This document shows positions 8,627-20,050 of a stretch of 51,097 nucleotides of DNA, in pieces. Source of the DNA: Rickettsiaceae bacterium. GTDB lineage: Bacteria; Pseudomonadota; Alphaproteobacteria; Rickettsiales; UBA6187. The notes beneath the pieces are model-generated. The model was not told where the DNA came from, ran no database searches, and saw only the letters and a program-made list of their open reading frames with translations. Made by a program: the position numbers and the translations under genes. The stretch lies in contig JAJONM010000003.1 in assembly GCA_021323415.1 (NCBI GenBank), positions 1-51,097 of the forward strand. Direction: 5' to 3'. How positions within the stretch are numbered: the stretch's first letter is position 1; every line of letters starts with the position of its first letter.

Positions 8627-11482
8627 TTAGTCTTTTAACGCATCATTAACAACAGCAGCCTGCTGTTTCTTGTGAATTTTTGAATATCCGGCAGCAGGGG
8701 AGGCAGCAGTTGCACGGCCAGCATACGCAGGACGTTTCGCTTTAATTTTTGCCTTTTCTAATACCGCTTCTATTTTTCTATCCACAAATGTCCAGGCGCC
8801 CATATTTTCAGGCTCTTCCTGACACCATACAACTTCTGCGTTTTTATATGGTTTTAAAGCATTGCACAAGTCAGTTGCCGGGAATGGATAATATTGCTCC
8901 AATCTTATTATTGCTATATCCTTTATTTTCCTTGCAGCACGCTCTTCCAGTAGTTCGTAATAAACCTTACCGCTACAGATAACCACACGTTTTATTTTGC
9001 TATCTTCAGCCAGCTTTTCAGTTTCAGATATAACTGGTTTAAAGTGGGTGCCCGATGCAAAATCTTTCAAATCTGACACGCATAATTTATGGCGCAGCAA
9101 CGATTTTGGCGTCATAACAACCAAAGGCTTCCTAAAATTACGGTGAATTTGGCGGCGCAGTGCGTGGAAGAAGTTTGCAGGAGTAGTGCAATTAACCACC
9201 TGCATATTATCTTCACCACAAAGCTGTAAATAACGCTCTAAGCGCGCCGAGCTATGCTCAGGCCCTTGTCCCTCATAACCATGTGGAAGCAACATTACCA
9301 GACCACTAAAACGCAGCCATTTTGATTCGCCAGAAGAAATAAACTGATCGATCATCGTTTGCGCACCGTTGGAAAAATCACCAAATTGAGCTTCCCATAA
9401 CACCAAAGCTTTTGGCTCGGCAAGCGAATAACCATACTCAAAACCAAGCACAGCAAATTCAGATAGGTTACTATCTATAACCTCAAAGCGCGCCTGCTTG
9501 CCACCTAAGTTATTAAGTGGGAAATATTTTTCCTCAGTAACCTGATCAGTTAGCCCGGAGTGGCGGTGTGAGAACGTTCCACGCACGCTATCCTGACCAG
9601 AAAGGCGCACTGGATGGCCTTCTGCCAGCAATGAGGCATATGCTAAAGCTTCTCCCATTGCCCAGTCGATATCTTTGCCGGTTTTCATCATTTCTTTCTT
9701 GGCTTCCATCTGGCGTTCAAGTTTTTTATTGATGTTAAATGCCTTTGGATAGCTGCCAAGAGACGTTCCCAGCACTTTTAGATTTTGCAGGTTAACACCT
9801 GTATCTACTGCTGCTTTTTCGCCTTTATCCGGGTTTTCAAAACCTTTCCACGTACCTTCTAACCAATCAGCTTTGTCAGCTTTGTAGTTTTGTGCGGCTT
9901 CGTATTCTTTTTCCATAAATTTATGGAAAGCCTCTTTGCTTTTCTCAAATTCATTTTCAGAAATTACGCCCTCAGAAATTAATTTCTGCGCGTAAACATT
10001 CATTGGAGTTTGGTGTGCTGCAATAGTTTTATACATAATAGGCTGAGTAAAGAACGGCTCATCACCTTCATTATGGCCATAACGGCGGTAGCAGAATACA
10101 TCAACCACAACATCAGTCTTGAACTGCTGGCGGAATTCTACCGCTAGCCTGCTTACAAACACTACAGCCTCAGGATCATCACCATTTACGTGGAAAATCG
10201 GAGCATGGGCACCTTTAGCAATGTCAGTTGGATATGGTGATTTACGTTGGTTCTTCGGGTTAGTAGTAAAACCAATCTGGTTATTTACCACAATATGCAC
10301 CGTTCCGCCTGTTGTGTAGCCATCCAAATCGCTTAAGGCAATGGTTTCAGGAACAATACCCTGGCCACAGAATGCAGCATCACCATGCAGTAAAATGCCC
10401 ATAACCTGCGCGCGCGCTTCATCTTTAAAAATATCCTGTTTGGCACGTACGCGTCCAACCACAACCGGGTTTACCGCTTCCAAATGCGAAGGGTTAGCAG
10501 ATAAAGATAAGTGGATTTTATTTCCGTTAAAATTACGGTCAGACGATGCTCCCTGGTGGTATTTCACGTCACCGGCAGCATCGATATCTTCAGAAAAATG
10601 CGTCTGATTGCCTTGGAATTCTGATAGCAGCGACGCATATCTGCGTCCCATAACCTTTGTTAAAACATTAAGGCGCCCACGGTGCGGCATTCCGATTACA
10701 ATTTCACGCAAACCTAGATTGGCAGAACATTCAATAATTTTTTCCATTGCAGCAAAAACTGATTCTCCACCTTCTGCGGAGAAACGCTTTGCTCCTGGAT
10801 ATTTTACATGCAGGAATTGCTCAAAACGCTCAACCTTTATTATATCTTCAAGAATAGTCCTTTTCTCATCACTAGTAAGAACAGGCAAGCCACGCGCCTC
10901 CTCCATACGGTTAGCAATCCAGTTACGCTGCTCAAGTGATGGCAAATGCATAAATTCTACACCAATTTTTGAGGCATAGATTTTATTTAAAATCGCGGTT
11001 AATTCCCGGATAGTTGTGTATTTTAAGCCTAGCTCCCCGCCCATAAAAATCTGGCGGTCATAATCATTTTCAGCAAAGCCGTAAGTTGCAGGGTCTAAGT
11101 CAGGGTGAGGGCGGTGTCCTTCTAATCCCAGCGGATCCAGGTCTGCTAGCAAATGACCACGAACTTTATAAGCACGGATTAACATTAATGCGCCAATACT
11201 ATCCTTGCATGCCTGCTCTGATAGCTTGCCTGAATCGTTAGCCGGTTTCTTTTTTGATTCTTCTTCAGCAATCTTTGCACCAACTACCACTTTTTTGTTA
11301 GGCGCCCATGAGGCTCCTTGATGATTTTTTATAACGGCATTTAGAGAATCTCCCATATCACGGAAAAAGTCCCGCCAGCTTTCATCTACAGATGACGGAT
11401 TTTGCAAGAAACGCTCATAGATTTCTTCGATATAAGTAGAATTTGTGCCAAAAATTGCAGTAGTGTTGTTAAGGTTGCTCAT
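8627..11482 (-). CDS. sucA: 2-Oxoglutarate dehydrogenase E1 component
   Basis: Thiamine-diphosphate enzyme that decarboxylates 2-oxoglutarate and succinylates the E2 lipoyl group. At 951 residues it is of normal length. Visible signatures: IGMPHRGRLNVL, LHGDAAFCGQG, GGTVHIVVNNQIGFTT, HVNGDDPEAVV, CYRRYGHNEGDEP (active site) and, in the C-terminal half, SGQDSVRGTFSHRH and LLPHGYEGQGPEHSSAR. It starts MSNLNNTTAIFGTNSTYIEE, typical of the E2-contacting N-terminus. It lies in the mdh-sucCD-sucAB-lpd operon. A repeat-derived hairpin separates it from sucD. Confidence 0.97.
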   Translation of the reverse strand: MSNLNNTTAIFGTNSTYIEEIYERFLQNPSSVDESWRDFFRDMGDSLNAVIKNHQGASWAPNKKVVVGAKIAEEESKKKPANDSGKLSEQACKDSIGALMLIRAYKVRGHLLADLDPLGLEGHRPHPDLDPATYGFAENDYDRQIFMGGELGLKYTTIRELTAILNKIYASKIGVEFMHLPSLEQRNWIANRMEEARGLPVLTSDEKRTILEDIIKVERFEQFLHVKYPGAKRFSAEGGESVFAAMEKIIECSANLGLREIVIGMPHRGRLNVLTKVMGRRYASLLSEFQGNQTHFSEDIDAAGDVKYHQGASSDRNFNGNKIHLSLSANPSHLEAVNPVVVGRVRAKQDIFKDEARAQVMGILLHGDAAFCGQGIVPETIALSDLDGYTTGGTVHIVVNNQIGFTTNPKNQRKSPYPTDIAKGAHAPIFHVNGDDPEAVVFVSRLAVEFRQQFKTDVVVDVFCYRRYGHNEGDEPFFTQPIMYKTIAAHQTPMNVYAQKLISEGVISENEFEKSKEAFHKFMEKEYEAAQNYKADKADWLEGTWKGFENPDKGEKAAVDTGVNLQNLKVLGTSLGSYPKAFNINKKLERQMEAKKEMMKTGKDIDWAMGEALAYASLLAEGHPVRLSGQDSVRGTFSHRHSGLTDQVTEEKYFPLNNLGGKQARFEVIDSNLSEFAVLGFEYGYSLAEPKALVLWEAQFGDFSNGAQTMIDQFISSGESKWLRFSGLVMLLPHGYEGQGPEHSSARLERYLQLCGEDNMQVVNCTTPANFFHALRRQIHRNFRKPLVVMTPKSLLRHKLCVSDLKDFASGTHFKPVISETEKLAEDSKIKRVVICSGKVYYELLEERAARKIKDIAIIRLEQYYPFPATDLCNALKPYKNAEVVWCQEEPENMGAWTFVDRKIEAVLEKAKIKAKRPAYAGRATAASPAAGYSKIHKKQQAAVVNDALKD

Positions 11483-11504
11483 AGTATCCTCTTTAGTATA
11501 ACGG

Positions 11505-11565
11505 GGTAACAGTGTAACAGTGTAACGGATTTTACTGTTATACCGTTACACTGCTTACTATTACA
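11505..11565. repeat. 'gtgtaac' repeat hairpin between sucD and sucA
   Basis: The gap is made of repeated gtgtaac/gtaacag words. It contains a perfect 11-bp inverted repeat, cagtgtaacgg (11518-11528) with ccgttacactg (11543-11553), and a 14-base loop. It lies immediately downstream of the sucD stop codon, inside the operon on the minus strand. It has no T tract, so it may be an mRNA-processing or stability element, or an inert repeat insertion, rather than a true terminator. Confidence 0.65.
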
Positions 11566-12438
11566 CTATCCTATTAACGCCTTCATCGTTTTACCAAGCG
11601 CAGCTGGTGAGTCAGAAACTTTGATTCCTGCTGATTTCATAGCTTCAATCTTATCTTCTGCTCCACCTTTACCACCAGAAATAATTGCTCCGGCATGACC
11701 CATGCGTTTTCCTGGAGGGGCTGTGCGCCCTGCGATAAAGCCAACAACAGGCTTTTTCTTTTTGGAGTTTTTGAGGAAGTGTGCTGCATCTTCTTCTGCA
11801 GAACCACCAATTTCCCCAATCATTACTATCGCATCTGTTTCATCATCAGCTAAGAATAGCTCAAGGATATCAACAAAGTTTGAACCATTTACCGGGTCTC
11901 CGCCAATTCCAACGCAAGTAGATTGGCCATAACCTTCCCCTGTTGTTTGGTGAACCGCTTCATATGTCAGAGTTCCTGAACGGGAAAGAATACCAATCTT
12001 ACCTTTTCTGTGGATGTGGCCAGGCATAATACCGATTTTGCATTCATCAGGAGTGATAACGCCTGGGCAGTTTGGCCCTATTAACCTTGTTTTTGAGCCA
12101 GATAGCGCTTTCTTCACTTTTACCATATCAAGCACCGGAATGCCTTCAGTAATACAAATTGCTAATTCTATTTGCGCATCAATTGCTTCTAAAATTGCGT
12201 CAGCCGCAAATGGTGGCGGAACGTAGATAACAGAAGCATTTGCGCCTGTTTTATCCTTTGCTTCCTGTACAGTGTTGAACACAGGCAAATTAAGGTGCTT
12301 ATCGCCACCTTTACCCGGAGTTACACCACCTACCATTTTTGTACCATAAGCTATTGCCTGCTCAGAGTGGAACGTGCCTTGCGCACCAGTAAAACCCTGA
12401 CAAATTACTTTTGTATTTTTATTTATTAATATCGACAT
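11566..12438 (-). CDS. sucD: Succinyl-CoA synthetase (succinate-CoA ligase), alpha subunit
   Basis: With SucC it converts succinyl-CoA to succinate with nucleotide triphosphate formation in the TCA cycle. The 290-residue protein shows the CoA-binding Rossmann part ([17 protein letters not shown]), [23 protein letters not shown] and the phospho-histidine site [10 protein letters not shown] (His248). Its start codon follows the sucC stop directly, which suggests translational coupling and equal subunit synthesis. Confidence 0.97.
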   Translation of the reverse strand: MSILINKNTKVICQGFTGAQGTFHSEQAIAYGTKMVGGVTPGKGGDKHLNLPVFNTVQEAKDKTGANASVIYVPPPFAADAILEAIDAQIELAICITEGIPVLDMVKVKKALSGSKTRLIGPNCPGVITPDECKIGIMPGHIHRKGKIGILSRSGTLTYEAVHQTTGEGYGQSTCVGIGGDPVNGSNFVDILELFLADDETDAIVMIGEIGGSAEEDAAHFLKNSKKKKPVVGFIAGRTAPPGKRMGHAGAIISGGKGGAEDKIEAMKSAGIKVSDSPAALGKTMKALIG

Positions 12439-13641
12439 TTATGCTGCCTCCCTTTTTTTAACAGCAGCAACAACCTTCGCCGCAGCATCTTCTAAATCAT
12501 CCGCTGGAATAATATCTAGTCCAGATTTAGCCAATAATTCTTTACCTTGTTTTACGTTAGTTCCCTCTAAGCGAACAACTAGCGGCACGCTAAGCGACAC
12601 TTCTTTTGCAGCAGACATAACACCTTCTGCAATAACATCGCAGCGCATAATTCCGCCAAAAATGTTAACCAGTATGCCTTTTACAGCAGGATCAGAAAGA
12701 ATGATTTTAAAGGCTTCAGTAACGCGCTCTTTCGTGGCACCACCACCAACATCCAGGAAGTTAGCAGGCTCTCCGCCTTTTAACTTAATAATGTCCATTG
12801 TTGCCATCGCAAGTCCGGCGCCGTTTACCATACAGCCAATATTACCATCCATTTTCACATAGCTAAGTTCAAAATCTTTAGCTTTTCTTTCTTGCGGATT
12901 TTCTTCAGTAGTATCGCGTAAAGGCTCTAATTCCTTATGGCGGAACATAGCATTGTCATCAAAACCACATTTTGCATCCAGAACTACGATATCGCCAGAA
13001 CCCGTTAACACTAGTGGGTTAATCTCAATTTGAGACGCATCAGTTTCTATAAATGCCTTATATAAAGCAAATACGACTTTAGTGAATTGCTTTAGCTGCT
13101 CGCCTTCAAAACCTAGCGCAAAACCTAGTTTTCTAGCATGAAATCCAGAAATGCCAGATGCCGGGTCTACACTTAAAGTAATGATTTTTTCAGGAGTATC
13201 ATGGGCAACTTCCTCAATATCCATCCCGCCTTCAGTAGATGCCACAAACGATACTCGGCTAGTAGAACGATCTACCAACAATGAAATATAATATTCTTTT
13301 TTAATGTCTGAGCCATCTTCTATATATAGACGATTAACTTGCTTGCCTTCTTCACCAGTTTGAATAGTAACAAGGGTTTTTCCAAGCATTTCTTCTGCGT
13401 TTTTACGAACGTCAGCAACTGATTTTACAACACGAACACCGCCGGCTGCATTTGGAGCTTCTTTAAACTTACCTTTGCCACGGCCACCTGCGTGAATTTG
13501 TGATTTTACTACATAAACAGGACCAGGCAATTTCTTAGCTGCTTCTTCTGCTTCATCCGGGGTTGTGGCTGGATAGCCCTTTGGTATTGGCGCACCGAAT
13601 TTGGCTAGTATTTCCTTGCCTTGGTATTCATGTATATCCAT
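12439..13641 (-). CDS. sucC: Succinyl-CoA synthetase, beta subunit
   Basis: ATP-grasp subunit of succinyl-CoA synthetase. The 400-residue protein begins [20 protein letters not shown] and shows the nucleotide-binding segment [17 protein letters not shown], the IEINPLVLT metal/nucleotide-site motif, [19 protein letters not shown] and the interface region [13 protein letters not shown]. Its length is normal for the family. It sits between mdh and sucD. The gap to mdh holds a repeat hairpin, so mdh and sucC may be transcribed together with partial attenuation, or be separate units. Confidence 0.97.
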   Translation of the reverse strand: MDIHEYQGKEILAKFGAPIPKGYPATTPDEAEEAAKKLPGPVYVVKSQIHAGGRGKGKFKEAPNAAGGVRVVKSVADVRKNAEEMLGKTLVTIQTGEEGKQVNRLYIEDGSDIKKEYYISLLVDRSTSRVSFVASTEGGMDIEEVAHDTPEKIITLSVDPASGISGFHARKLGFALGFEGEQLKQFTKVVFALYKAFIETDASQIEINPLVLTGSGDIVVLDAKCGFDDNAMFRHKELEPLRDTTEENPQERKAKDFELSYVKMDGNIGCMVNGAGLAMATMDIIKLKGGEPANFLDVGGGATKERVTEAFKIILSDPAVKGILVNIFGGIMRCDVIAEGVMSAAKEVSLSVPLVVRLEGTNVKQGKELLAKSGLDIIPADDLEDAAAKVVAAVKKREAA

Positions 13642-13670
13642 GTGTATCGTCCTTAGTTTATGTTAGCCTT

Positions 13671-13720
13671 AAGTTGCCAGTTGCCAGTTCCAGTTGCCAG
13701 AAAAATCCTGGTAACTGGAA
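13671..13720. repeat. 'gttgccag' repeat hairpin between mdh and sucC
   Basis: Three direct copies of the word agttgccag (with a variant ttccagttgccag) are followed by an inverted copy. The arms at 13688-13700 and 13708-13720 pair over 13 bp with one G-U pair and a 7-base loop. It lies within the minus-strand mdh-sucC gap, between co-directional genes. Confidence 0.65.
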
Positions 13721-13734
13721 TTAGCATCCGACAA

Positions 13735-14785
<1,051 letters not shown>

Positions 14786-14794
14786 CACCACCTT

Positions 14795-16255
14795 CTAAGA
14801 ATTCATCGTATTATAGAAATCATCATTATTCTTTGATCCTTTTAGCTTATCGATCAAGAATTCAATAGCATCAATTACACCCATTGGCTGCAATATTCTA
14901 CGGAGCATCCACATCTTCGATAATACATCCTTATCAACAAGCAATTCTTCCTTACGGGTTCCTGACTTAGTAATATCAATCGCAGGGAATATACGCTTAT
15001 CAGATATTTTTCTATCAAGTACGATTTCCGAGTTACCAGTACCTTTAAATTCCTCAAATATCACCTCATCCATACGAGAACCGGTTTCTATAAGAGCTGT
15101 TGCGATAATGGTAAGCGATCCACCATGTTCAATATTCCTTGCAGCACCAAAGAAACGCTTAGGGCGTTGTAGTGCGTTAGAATCAACACCACCTGAAAGA
15201 ACTTTTCCTGAAGACGGAACGCAAGTGTTATAAGCACGCGCCAGCCTTGTGATAGAATCAAGCAGGATAATTACATCTTTTTTATGCTCAACTAGTCTTT
15301 TAGCTTTCTCGATAACCATTTCAGCAACCTGAACGTGGCGGCTTGCAGGCTCATCAAATGTTGAGCTGATAACCTCACCTTTTACTGAACGTGACATATC
15401 AGTCACCTCTTCCGGACGCTCATCAATTAACAGTACCATGAGAATTGCTTCTGGGTGATTTTCTGTAATTGCCAGAGCAATGTTTTTCATTAACACAGTT
15501 TTACCAGTACGCGGAGGAGCTACAATCAAAGCACGCTGGCCTTTTCCGATTGGACAGATGACATCCATAATACGTGTGCTTAAGTCTTTTACGGTAGGAT
15601 CTAAGCGTTCAATCTTGAATTTTTCTTCCGGGTAAAGTGGTGTTAAGTTATCAAAATTAATACGATGACGTGCTCTCTCTGGAGAATCTTTGTTGATTTC
15701 AGTAACTTTTAGAAGAGCAAAATAACGCTCACCTTTTTTCGGAGAGCGGGTTTCACCACTTACTGTATCGCCAGTTCTAAGGCCAAAACGCTTTATCTGG
15801 CTTGGCGATACGTAAATATCATCTGGTCCCGGTAAGTAATTCGCTTCTGGTGAACGCAGGAATCCAAAACCATCCTGTAATACTTCCACAACACCTTCAC
15901 CTGAGATTACTCCACCGCCTTCTGCTATTTTTTTAAGTATTGCAAATACCAGGTCTTGCTTCAGCATTCCGCTGGCGTTTTCTACACCGCATTCCTCAGC
16001 TAATTCAAGCAATTCACTAGATGATTTTAGCTTCAGCTCTTTTAAGTTCATAGTACGGCCGTAAAACTTGCCTTCTTTATTAATCTGCTCGCCTGATTCA
16101 TCAGGTGAATCTTCAGCACCATCATTGCTATTGTTTTCGTTTCTATCCCTATAGTTGTTGTGCTTTTTGTAGAATTGCTTTTTTGAATGATGTGGATTAT
16201 GGCTGGCAGTATTCTCAGCACTGGCTTCGAAATTTTGCGTTTCTTCATTAGACAT
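14795..16255 (-). CDS. rho: Transcription termination factor Rho with polar N-terminal extension
   Basis: Hexameric RNA helicase that ends transcription. Residues 69-115 form the Rho_N helical part ([19 protein letters not shown]). Residues 116-190 are the RNA-binding cold-shock-like domain, with [23 protein letters not shown]. The RecA-like ATPase has Walker A APPRTGKT (246-253), [13 protein letters not shown] and [14 protein letters not shown]. The protein has 486 residues, about 65 more than the common 420: residues 1-68 are an Asn/His/Lys/Glu-rich, probably disordered extension. It lies beside the heme genes and the predicted origin, a known alphaproteobacterial neighbourhood. Confidence 0.96.
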   Translation of the reverse strand: MSNEETQNFEASAENTASHNPHHSKKQFYKKHNNYRDRNENNSNDGAEDSPDESGEQINKEGKFYGRTMNLKELKLKSSSELLELAEECGVENASGMLKQDLVFAILKKIAEGGGVISGEGVVEVLQDGFGFLRSPEANYLPGPDDIYVSPSQIKRFGLRTGDTVSGETRSPKKGERYFALLKVTEINKDSPERARHRINFDNLTPLYPEEKFKIERLDPTVKDLSTRIMDVICPIGKGQRALIVAPPRTGKTVLMKNIALAITENHPEAILMVLLIDERPEEVTDMSRSVKGEVISSTFDEPASRHVQVAEMVIEKAKRLVEHKKDVIILLDSITRLARAYNTCVPSSGKVLSGGVDSNALQRPKRFFGAARNIEHGGSLTIIATALIETGSRMDEVIFEEFKGTGNSEIVLDRKISDKRIFPAIDITKSGTRKEELLVDKDVLSKMWMLRRILQPMGVIDAIEFLIDKLKGSKNNDDFYNTMNS

Positions 16256-16406
16256 ACGAAAACCTTTATTAATGTACGAATTATATTTTTACTGAATTAT
16301 TTTACGGAAAATTCCTCGAAAGAGAAAATGTAAAGTTCTAGAACAAGCAACGCCGCTTAGTTATCAAGTAAATTACAAAGTGTCAAGAGTTAAAGGTAAA
16401 ATCACT

Positions 16407-16838
16407 TTAAAATGGCTTCATCACCGCCAAAAACACTATAATTATCAACAAAACTGTCGGAACTTCGTTTAAAATACGGTAAAATTTTGCTGAATGTTTA
16501 TTTTGTCCTTTTTCAAAATCTTTCCGGTATTTAGCAAGCATTCCATGCACCGCAAACATAACAATTACTAATAAAAATTTAGCATGGAACCACCCGCCTA
16601 ATCCTTCCTTACCTACTATAGTCACGAGTATTATACCAAAGATTATGGTTAATATCATAGCAGGATTAATTATAAAACGAAGTAAGCGCCGCTCCATAAT
16701 TTTTAATGTTTCGTCTAACTCCCCACCAGACTTGGCACTGGTATGATAGACATATAAACGTGGCAGATAAAGCATACCTGCCATCCATGCTATAATAGAA
16801 ATCAAGTGTAAAGATTTTATTAAAAGATAGTTTTCCAT
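16407..16838 (-). CDS. hemJ: Protoporphyrinogen IX oxidase, HemJ family
   Basis: Small membrane protein (143 residues, about four transmembrane segments) of the UPF0093/HemJ family, which oxidises protoporphyrinogen IX in bacteria lacking HemG and HemY. Seen: the N-terminal segment KSLHLISIIAWMAGMLYLPRLYVYH with its conserved histidine, WFHAKFLLVIVMFAVHG and a C-terminal NEVPTVLLIIIVFLAVMKPF span. It lies next to hemH and hemE, so protoporphyrinogen oxidation sits beside its metabolic neighbours. Confidence 0.92.
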   Translation of the reverse strand: MENYLLIKSLHLISIIAWMAGMLYLPRLYVYHTSAKSGGELDETLKIMERRLLRFIINPAMILTIIFGIILVTIVGKEGLGGWFHAKFLLVIVMFAVHGMLAKYRKDFEKGQNKHSAKFYRILNEVPTVLLIIIVFLAVMKPF

Positions 16839-16848
16839 ATTAACCTAC

Positions 16849-17814
16849 TTAAATAATTTTATCATTTTTACACAATCTGGCCAAGCAATTAATAAACAAC
16901 TCATCACTACCTAAAGCAGGAACTCGCAAATATTGCCTAACTCCCCTACTTTCAGCCAATTTTTTATATTCTATATCTAGCTCAACTAGTGTTTCGGAAT
17001 GCTCAGAAACAAACGCGATAGGGACAATGATTAGTGATCTATTTTCTTTGCCTGCCTCAATAATTTCATTCTCTGTCGATGGCTCCAGCCACTTTAGGCG
17101 TCCTACTTTTGATTGGTAGCATACTTTCCAATCAAGATTTTTTATCGAAAGTTTTTGCACAATAGATGAAGTAGTTTGCTCTATTTGCAATTGATACGGA
17201 TCCCCAGCATCAATTAATTTTTGTGGCAAACCATGCGCAGAAAACAATATTCTTAAGTTATTTTTATCAGATACTTTTTCATATTCATTTAAGATTAGTT
17301 TTGCATGAGAATTAATAAAATTATCCTCTACCTGGTATGAGTGAATTATATCGGTAGGAATAGAGATATCACTTTTTTTACATTGCATTAGCCAATCGTT
17401 TAATGAAGAAGCAGTAGTTGCAGAAGAATACTGCGGATAGAGTGGCAATAATATAATTTCATCAGGTTTATATTTTTCAACTTCATTTAAAGCTTCATAA
17501 GAAAATGGATGCCAATATCGCATAGCAATAAAAGTTTTATATTCGTTATTACTATTATTTAACCTTTGTTCTAATGCCTTTGCTTGTTTTTCCGTCTCTT
17601 CAAAGATTGGTGATTTCCCACCAATTTCCGAATAAATTTGTTTTGCTACAGGAGCACGCCTCGATGATATTATCTTCGCTAGTAAAAACCGAAACGGATT
17701 AGGCAGTGTTATTATTGCTTTATCATTAAATAAATTAAATAAAAATGGCTTTACTGCTTCCGGACTATCTGGCCCACCAAGATTAAATAATACTACCCCG
17801 ATTTTCTTAGGCAT
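16849..17814 (-). CDS. hemH: Ferrochelatase
   Basis: Inserts Fe2+ into protoporphyrin IX, the last step of heme synthesis. The 321-residue protein shows GVVLFNLGGPDSPE, MRYWHPF, LLPLYPQYSSATT, the active-site FSAHGLP (His194) and the acidic region FVSEHSETLVELDIEY with YQSKVGRLKWLEPS before it. It overlaps hemE by 8 bases, indicating translational coupling. Confidence 0.96.
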   Translation of the reverse strand: MPKKIGVVLFNLGGPDSPEAVKPFLFNLFNDKAIITLPNPFRFLLAKIISSRRAPVAKQIYSEIGGKSPIFEETEKQAKALEQRLNNSNNEYKTFIAMRYWHPFSYEALNEVEKYKPDEIILLPLYPQYSSATTASSLNDWLMQCKKSDISIPTDIIHSYQVEDNFINSHAKLILNEYEKVSDKNNLRILFSAHGLPQKLIDAGDPYQLQIEQTTSSIVQKLSIKNLDWKVCYQSKVGRLKWLEPSTENEIIEAGKENRSLIIVPIAFVSEHSETLVELDIEYKKLAESRGVRQYLRVPALGSDELFINCLARLCKNDKII

Positions 17815-18817
17815 AATTTTTTACCGCCCTTACTACTGCCTCAACATTTTCTATTGGGGTATTTTGTAAAATTCCATGGCCTAAATTGAAAATAAGAGGT
17901 TTATCCTTAAAGGTATCAATGACTTTCATTGTGTATTTTACTGCCCCTTCTTTATTTGCCATTAGCAGTATAGGATCAAGGTTACCCTGCACAGGAATAT
18001 TGACATTTTCCGCAATCCACTTGCAAGGTATGTGCTGATCAAATGATATAACATCAACCCCGGTTTGCTCTGCGTAATCCTTATACATAACACCACATCC
18101 TTTAGGGAATCCTATAATTGGAGTGTTTTTGTGTTTAGATTTTATATTACTTACTATTTTTTTAGCAGGTCCAATTGACCATCGAAAAAATTGCTCTTCT
18201 GTTAAAACTCCAGCCCAGCTATCGAATAGTTGTAAAGCATCACAGCCTGACTCTATTTGTTTAATAAGATGTTTAGATACAGATTCTATCAATATATCAA
18301 TGATTTTAGAAAATTGTTCTTCTTTTTGATACATGAAGGATTTAGTTTTCATAAAATCCCTGCTGCCACCACCTTCTATCATGTAAGTAGCCAGTGTCCA
18401 AGGAGCACCTGCAAATCCTATTAGTGATTTTTCCTTTGGTAGTTTTTCCCTTGTTAATTTTATTGCCTCATATACAGGAGCTAGCTTTTTCTTATCAAAT
18501 TCTAATCCATCTGCAGAAGCTATAGGAGTTAATACCGGCCCTTCATTTTTTACGAAATTTACATTTAGACCAAGAGCGTCAGGAATAACCAGAATATCAG
18601 AAAAAATAATAGCTGCGTCAAAGTCAAAACGACTTATAGGTTGTAATGTCACTTCAGAAGCTTTTTCCGGTGAATAACAAAATTCTAAAAAATTAGATGT
18701 AGTTGCTCTTACTTTTAGATATTCAGGTAAATATCTTCCTGCTTGTCTCATAAACCATATAGGGACTTTTTTATCTTTATTCCCTGATAATGTATTAAGA
18801 AATGGGTTATTTATCAT
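17807..18817 (-). CDS. hemE: Uroporphyrinogen decarboxylase
   Basis: Decarboxylates uroporphyrinogen III to coproporphyrinogen III. 336 residues, with WFMRQAGRYLPEY (R24, R28), the IFSDILVIPDALG segment with catalytic Asp74, GFAGAPWTLATYMIEG, DALQLFDSWAG and FNLGHGI near the C-terminus. First gene of a hemE-hemH-hemJ group. hemE directly beside the chromosomal origin is well known in Caulobacter and Rickettsia, and the gap upstream here has origin-like features. Confidence 0.96.
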   Translation of the reverse strand: MINNPFLNTLSGNKDKKVPIWFMRQAGRYLPEYLKVRATTSNFLEFCYSPEKASEVTLQPISRFDFDAAIIFSDILVIPDALGLNVNFVKNEGPVLTPIASADGLEFDKKKLAPVYEAIKLTREKLPKEKSLIGFAGAPWTLATYMIEGGGSRDFMKTKSFMYQKEEQFSKIIDILIESVSKHLIKQIESGCDALQLFDSWAGVLTEEQFFRWSIGPAKKIVSNIKSKHKNTPIIGFPKGCGVMYKDYAEQTGVDVISFDQHIPCKWIAENVNIPVQGNLDPILLMANKEGAVKYTMKVIDTFKDKPLIFNLGHGILQNTPIENVEAVVRAVKNYA

Positions 18818-19219
18818 AATATAAATATTTTATATATATTCTTTATTTTGTTTTAGGGTGCTTTCTCAGCTGTGGATTAAAAAATATCCACAATTATATA
18901 CATAATATAAAGCTTATATATTATTTGTGGATAAAGTGGTGGGAAATTTTGATAGTTTATAAAAAAACAAGAGAAATACTATATATGCAAAAATTGCTAT
19001 AGGATAATTGAGGTGTTAATAAGTAGTAATATCCACAACTTCTGCTAATGGTATTTTAGTATATCCACATGTGAATTTTTGATGTAGAAAGGCACCTAAA
19101 ATTTATGGGCTATTCAATTTTTAGAGAATTAACATAGTTATCCACAATGTTGTGAATAGGATTATTAGTAGTTAGTTAAATGACTAAGTATTAATACAAA
19201 TTAGTATAAGAGACTATAT
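18818..19219. other. oriC: Predicted chromosomal replication origin (oriC)
   Basis: A non-coding gap of 402 bases between divergent hemE and the PPSR gene. It holds two perfect DnaA boxes (TTATCCACA): 18926-18934 on the minus strand and 19138-19146 on the plus strand. One-mismatch boxes occur at 18871-18879 (minus), 18884-18892, 19029-19037 and 19061-19069 (all three reading atatccaca), and 19151-19159 (minus). AT-rich stretches at 18820-18850 and 18893-18925 could be unwinding elements. Genes on both sides are transcribed away from it, apart from secB near by. I saw no clear TTAA-N7-TTAA CtrA site. The hemE-oriC link is established in Caulobacter and Rickettsia; the assignment here is inference from boxes plus context. 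Confidence 0.82.
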
Positions 19220-20050
19220 ATGAATTTTTTTCATTTACACTTAATATCTGATTCGACTGGGGAGACTGTTAGTTCTGTAGCGCGTGCAGCTTTGGCGCAA
19301 TACGAAGGGGTTGAAGTAGAAGAGCATAACTGGTCATTAGTTAGAACTCGCGGACAGGTAGACAAGGTGCTTGAAAATGTTCGTAAAAACGGTGGTTTTG
19401 TAATGTATACAATGGCAGATAGGAATTTGCGCCATCATATAAAACAATCATGTAATGCTATGGATATTCCTTGTGTTTCGGTTCTATCCAAAGTTATTAC
19501 TGATTTATCTAGTTTTTTGGATAAAAAAACTACAGCGCACCAACCAGGAAAACAGCATGAACTGGATGAAGAGTATTTTTCGCGCGTAGAGGCTATAAAT
19601 TTTGCACTTGCACATGATGATGGCCAGTCTGTGTGGGATCTAGAAGAAGCAGATGTGGTATTAATTGGTGCATCACGTACTTCTAAATCTCCGACAAGCA
19701 TGTATTTGGCCTATCGAGGTTACCGTGCAGCAAATGTTCCTTATGTTTCTGGTGTGCCACTTCCAGAAATTATAGAGACTTTAAAAAAGCCTTTAATAAT
19801 TGGTCTTACTATTAGCCCTGATGTATTGGTGCAAATTAGGAAAAATCGCTTACTTTCTATCAACGAAGAAAAAACTACCGATTATGTGGATATTGATAAA
19901 GTCAAAGAAGAACTGATTGAAGTCAGGAAGATATTTACTAAGAATAAATGGCCAGTAATTGATGTTACCCGCAGGTCAGTAGAAGAGACAACTGCTACAA
20001 TTATTCAGTATTTTCAAAAGAAGAAAGAGACGGAAAGTAATGGTTCTTAA
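19220..20050 (+). CDS. Pyruvate,phosphate/water dikinase regulatory protein (PPSR, DUF299)
   Basis: Bifunctional serine/threonine kinase and pyrophosphorylase that switches PpdK or PpsA off and on by phosphorylating an active-site threonine. The 276-residue protein shows LHLISDSTGETV at the N-terminus and the P-loop-like GASRTSKSPTS (150-160). It also has VYVSGVPLPEII-like and GLTISPDVLVQIR segments and the C-terminal VIDVTRRSVEETTATI. It is the first gene right of the predicted origin and overlaps aroE by 11 bases. The target enzyme (PpdK or PpsA) is not in the window. Confidence 0.94.
   Translation: MNFFHLHLISDSTGETVSSVARAALAQYEGVEVEEHNWSLVRTRGQVDKVLENVRKNGGFVMYTMADRNLRHHIKQSCNAMDIPCVSVLSKVITDLSSFLDKKTTAHQPGKQHELDEEYFSRVEAINFALAHDDGQSVWDLEEADVVLIGASRTSKSPTSMYLAYRGYRAANVPYVSGVPLPEIIETLKKPLIIGLTISPDVLVQIRKNRLLSINEEKTTDYVDIDKVKEELIEVRKIFTKNKWPVIDVTRRSVEETTATIIQYFQKKKETESNGS

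Noticed and set aside
19080-19219. CtrA binding sites in the origin region
   Set aside because: Several TTAA words occur, but none in clear TTAA-N7-TTAA spacing; in such AT-rich DNA they are expected by chance.
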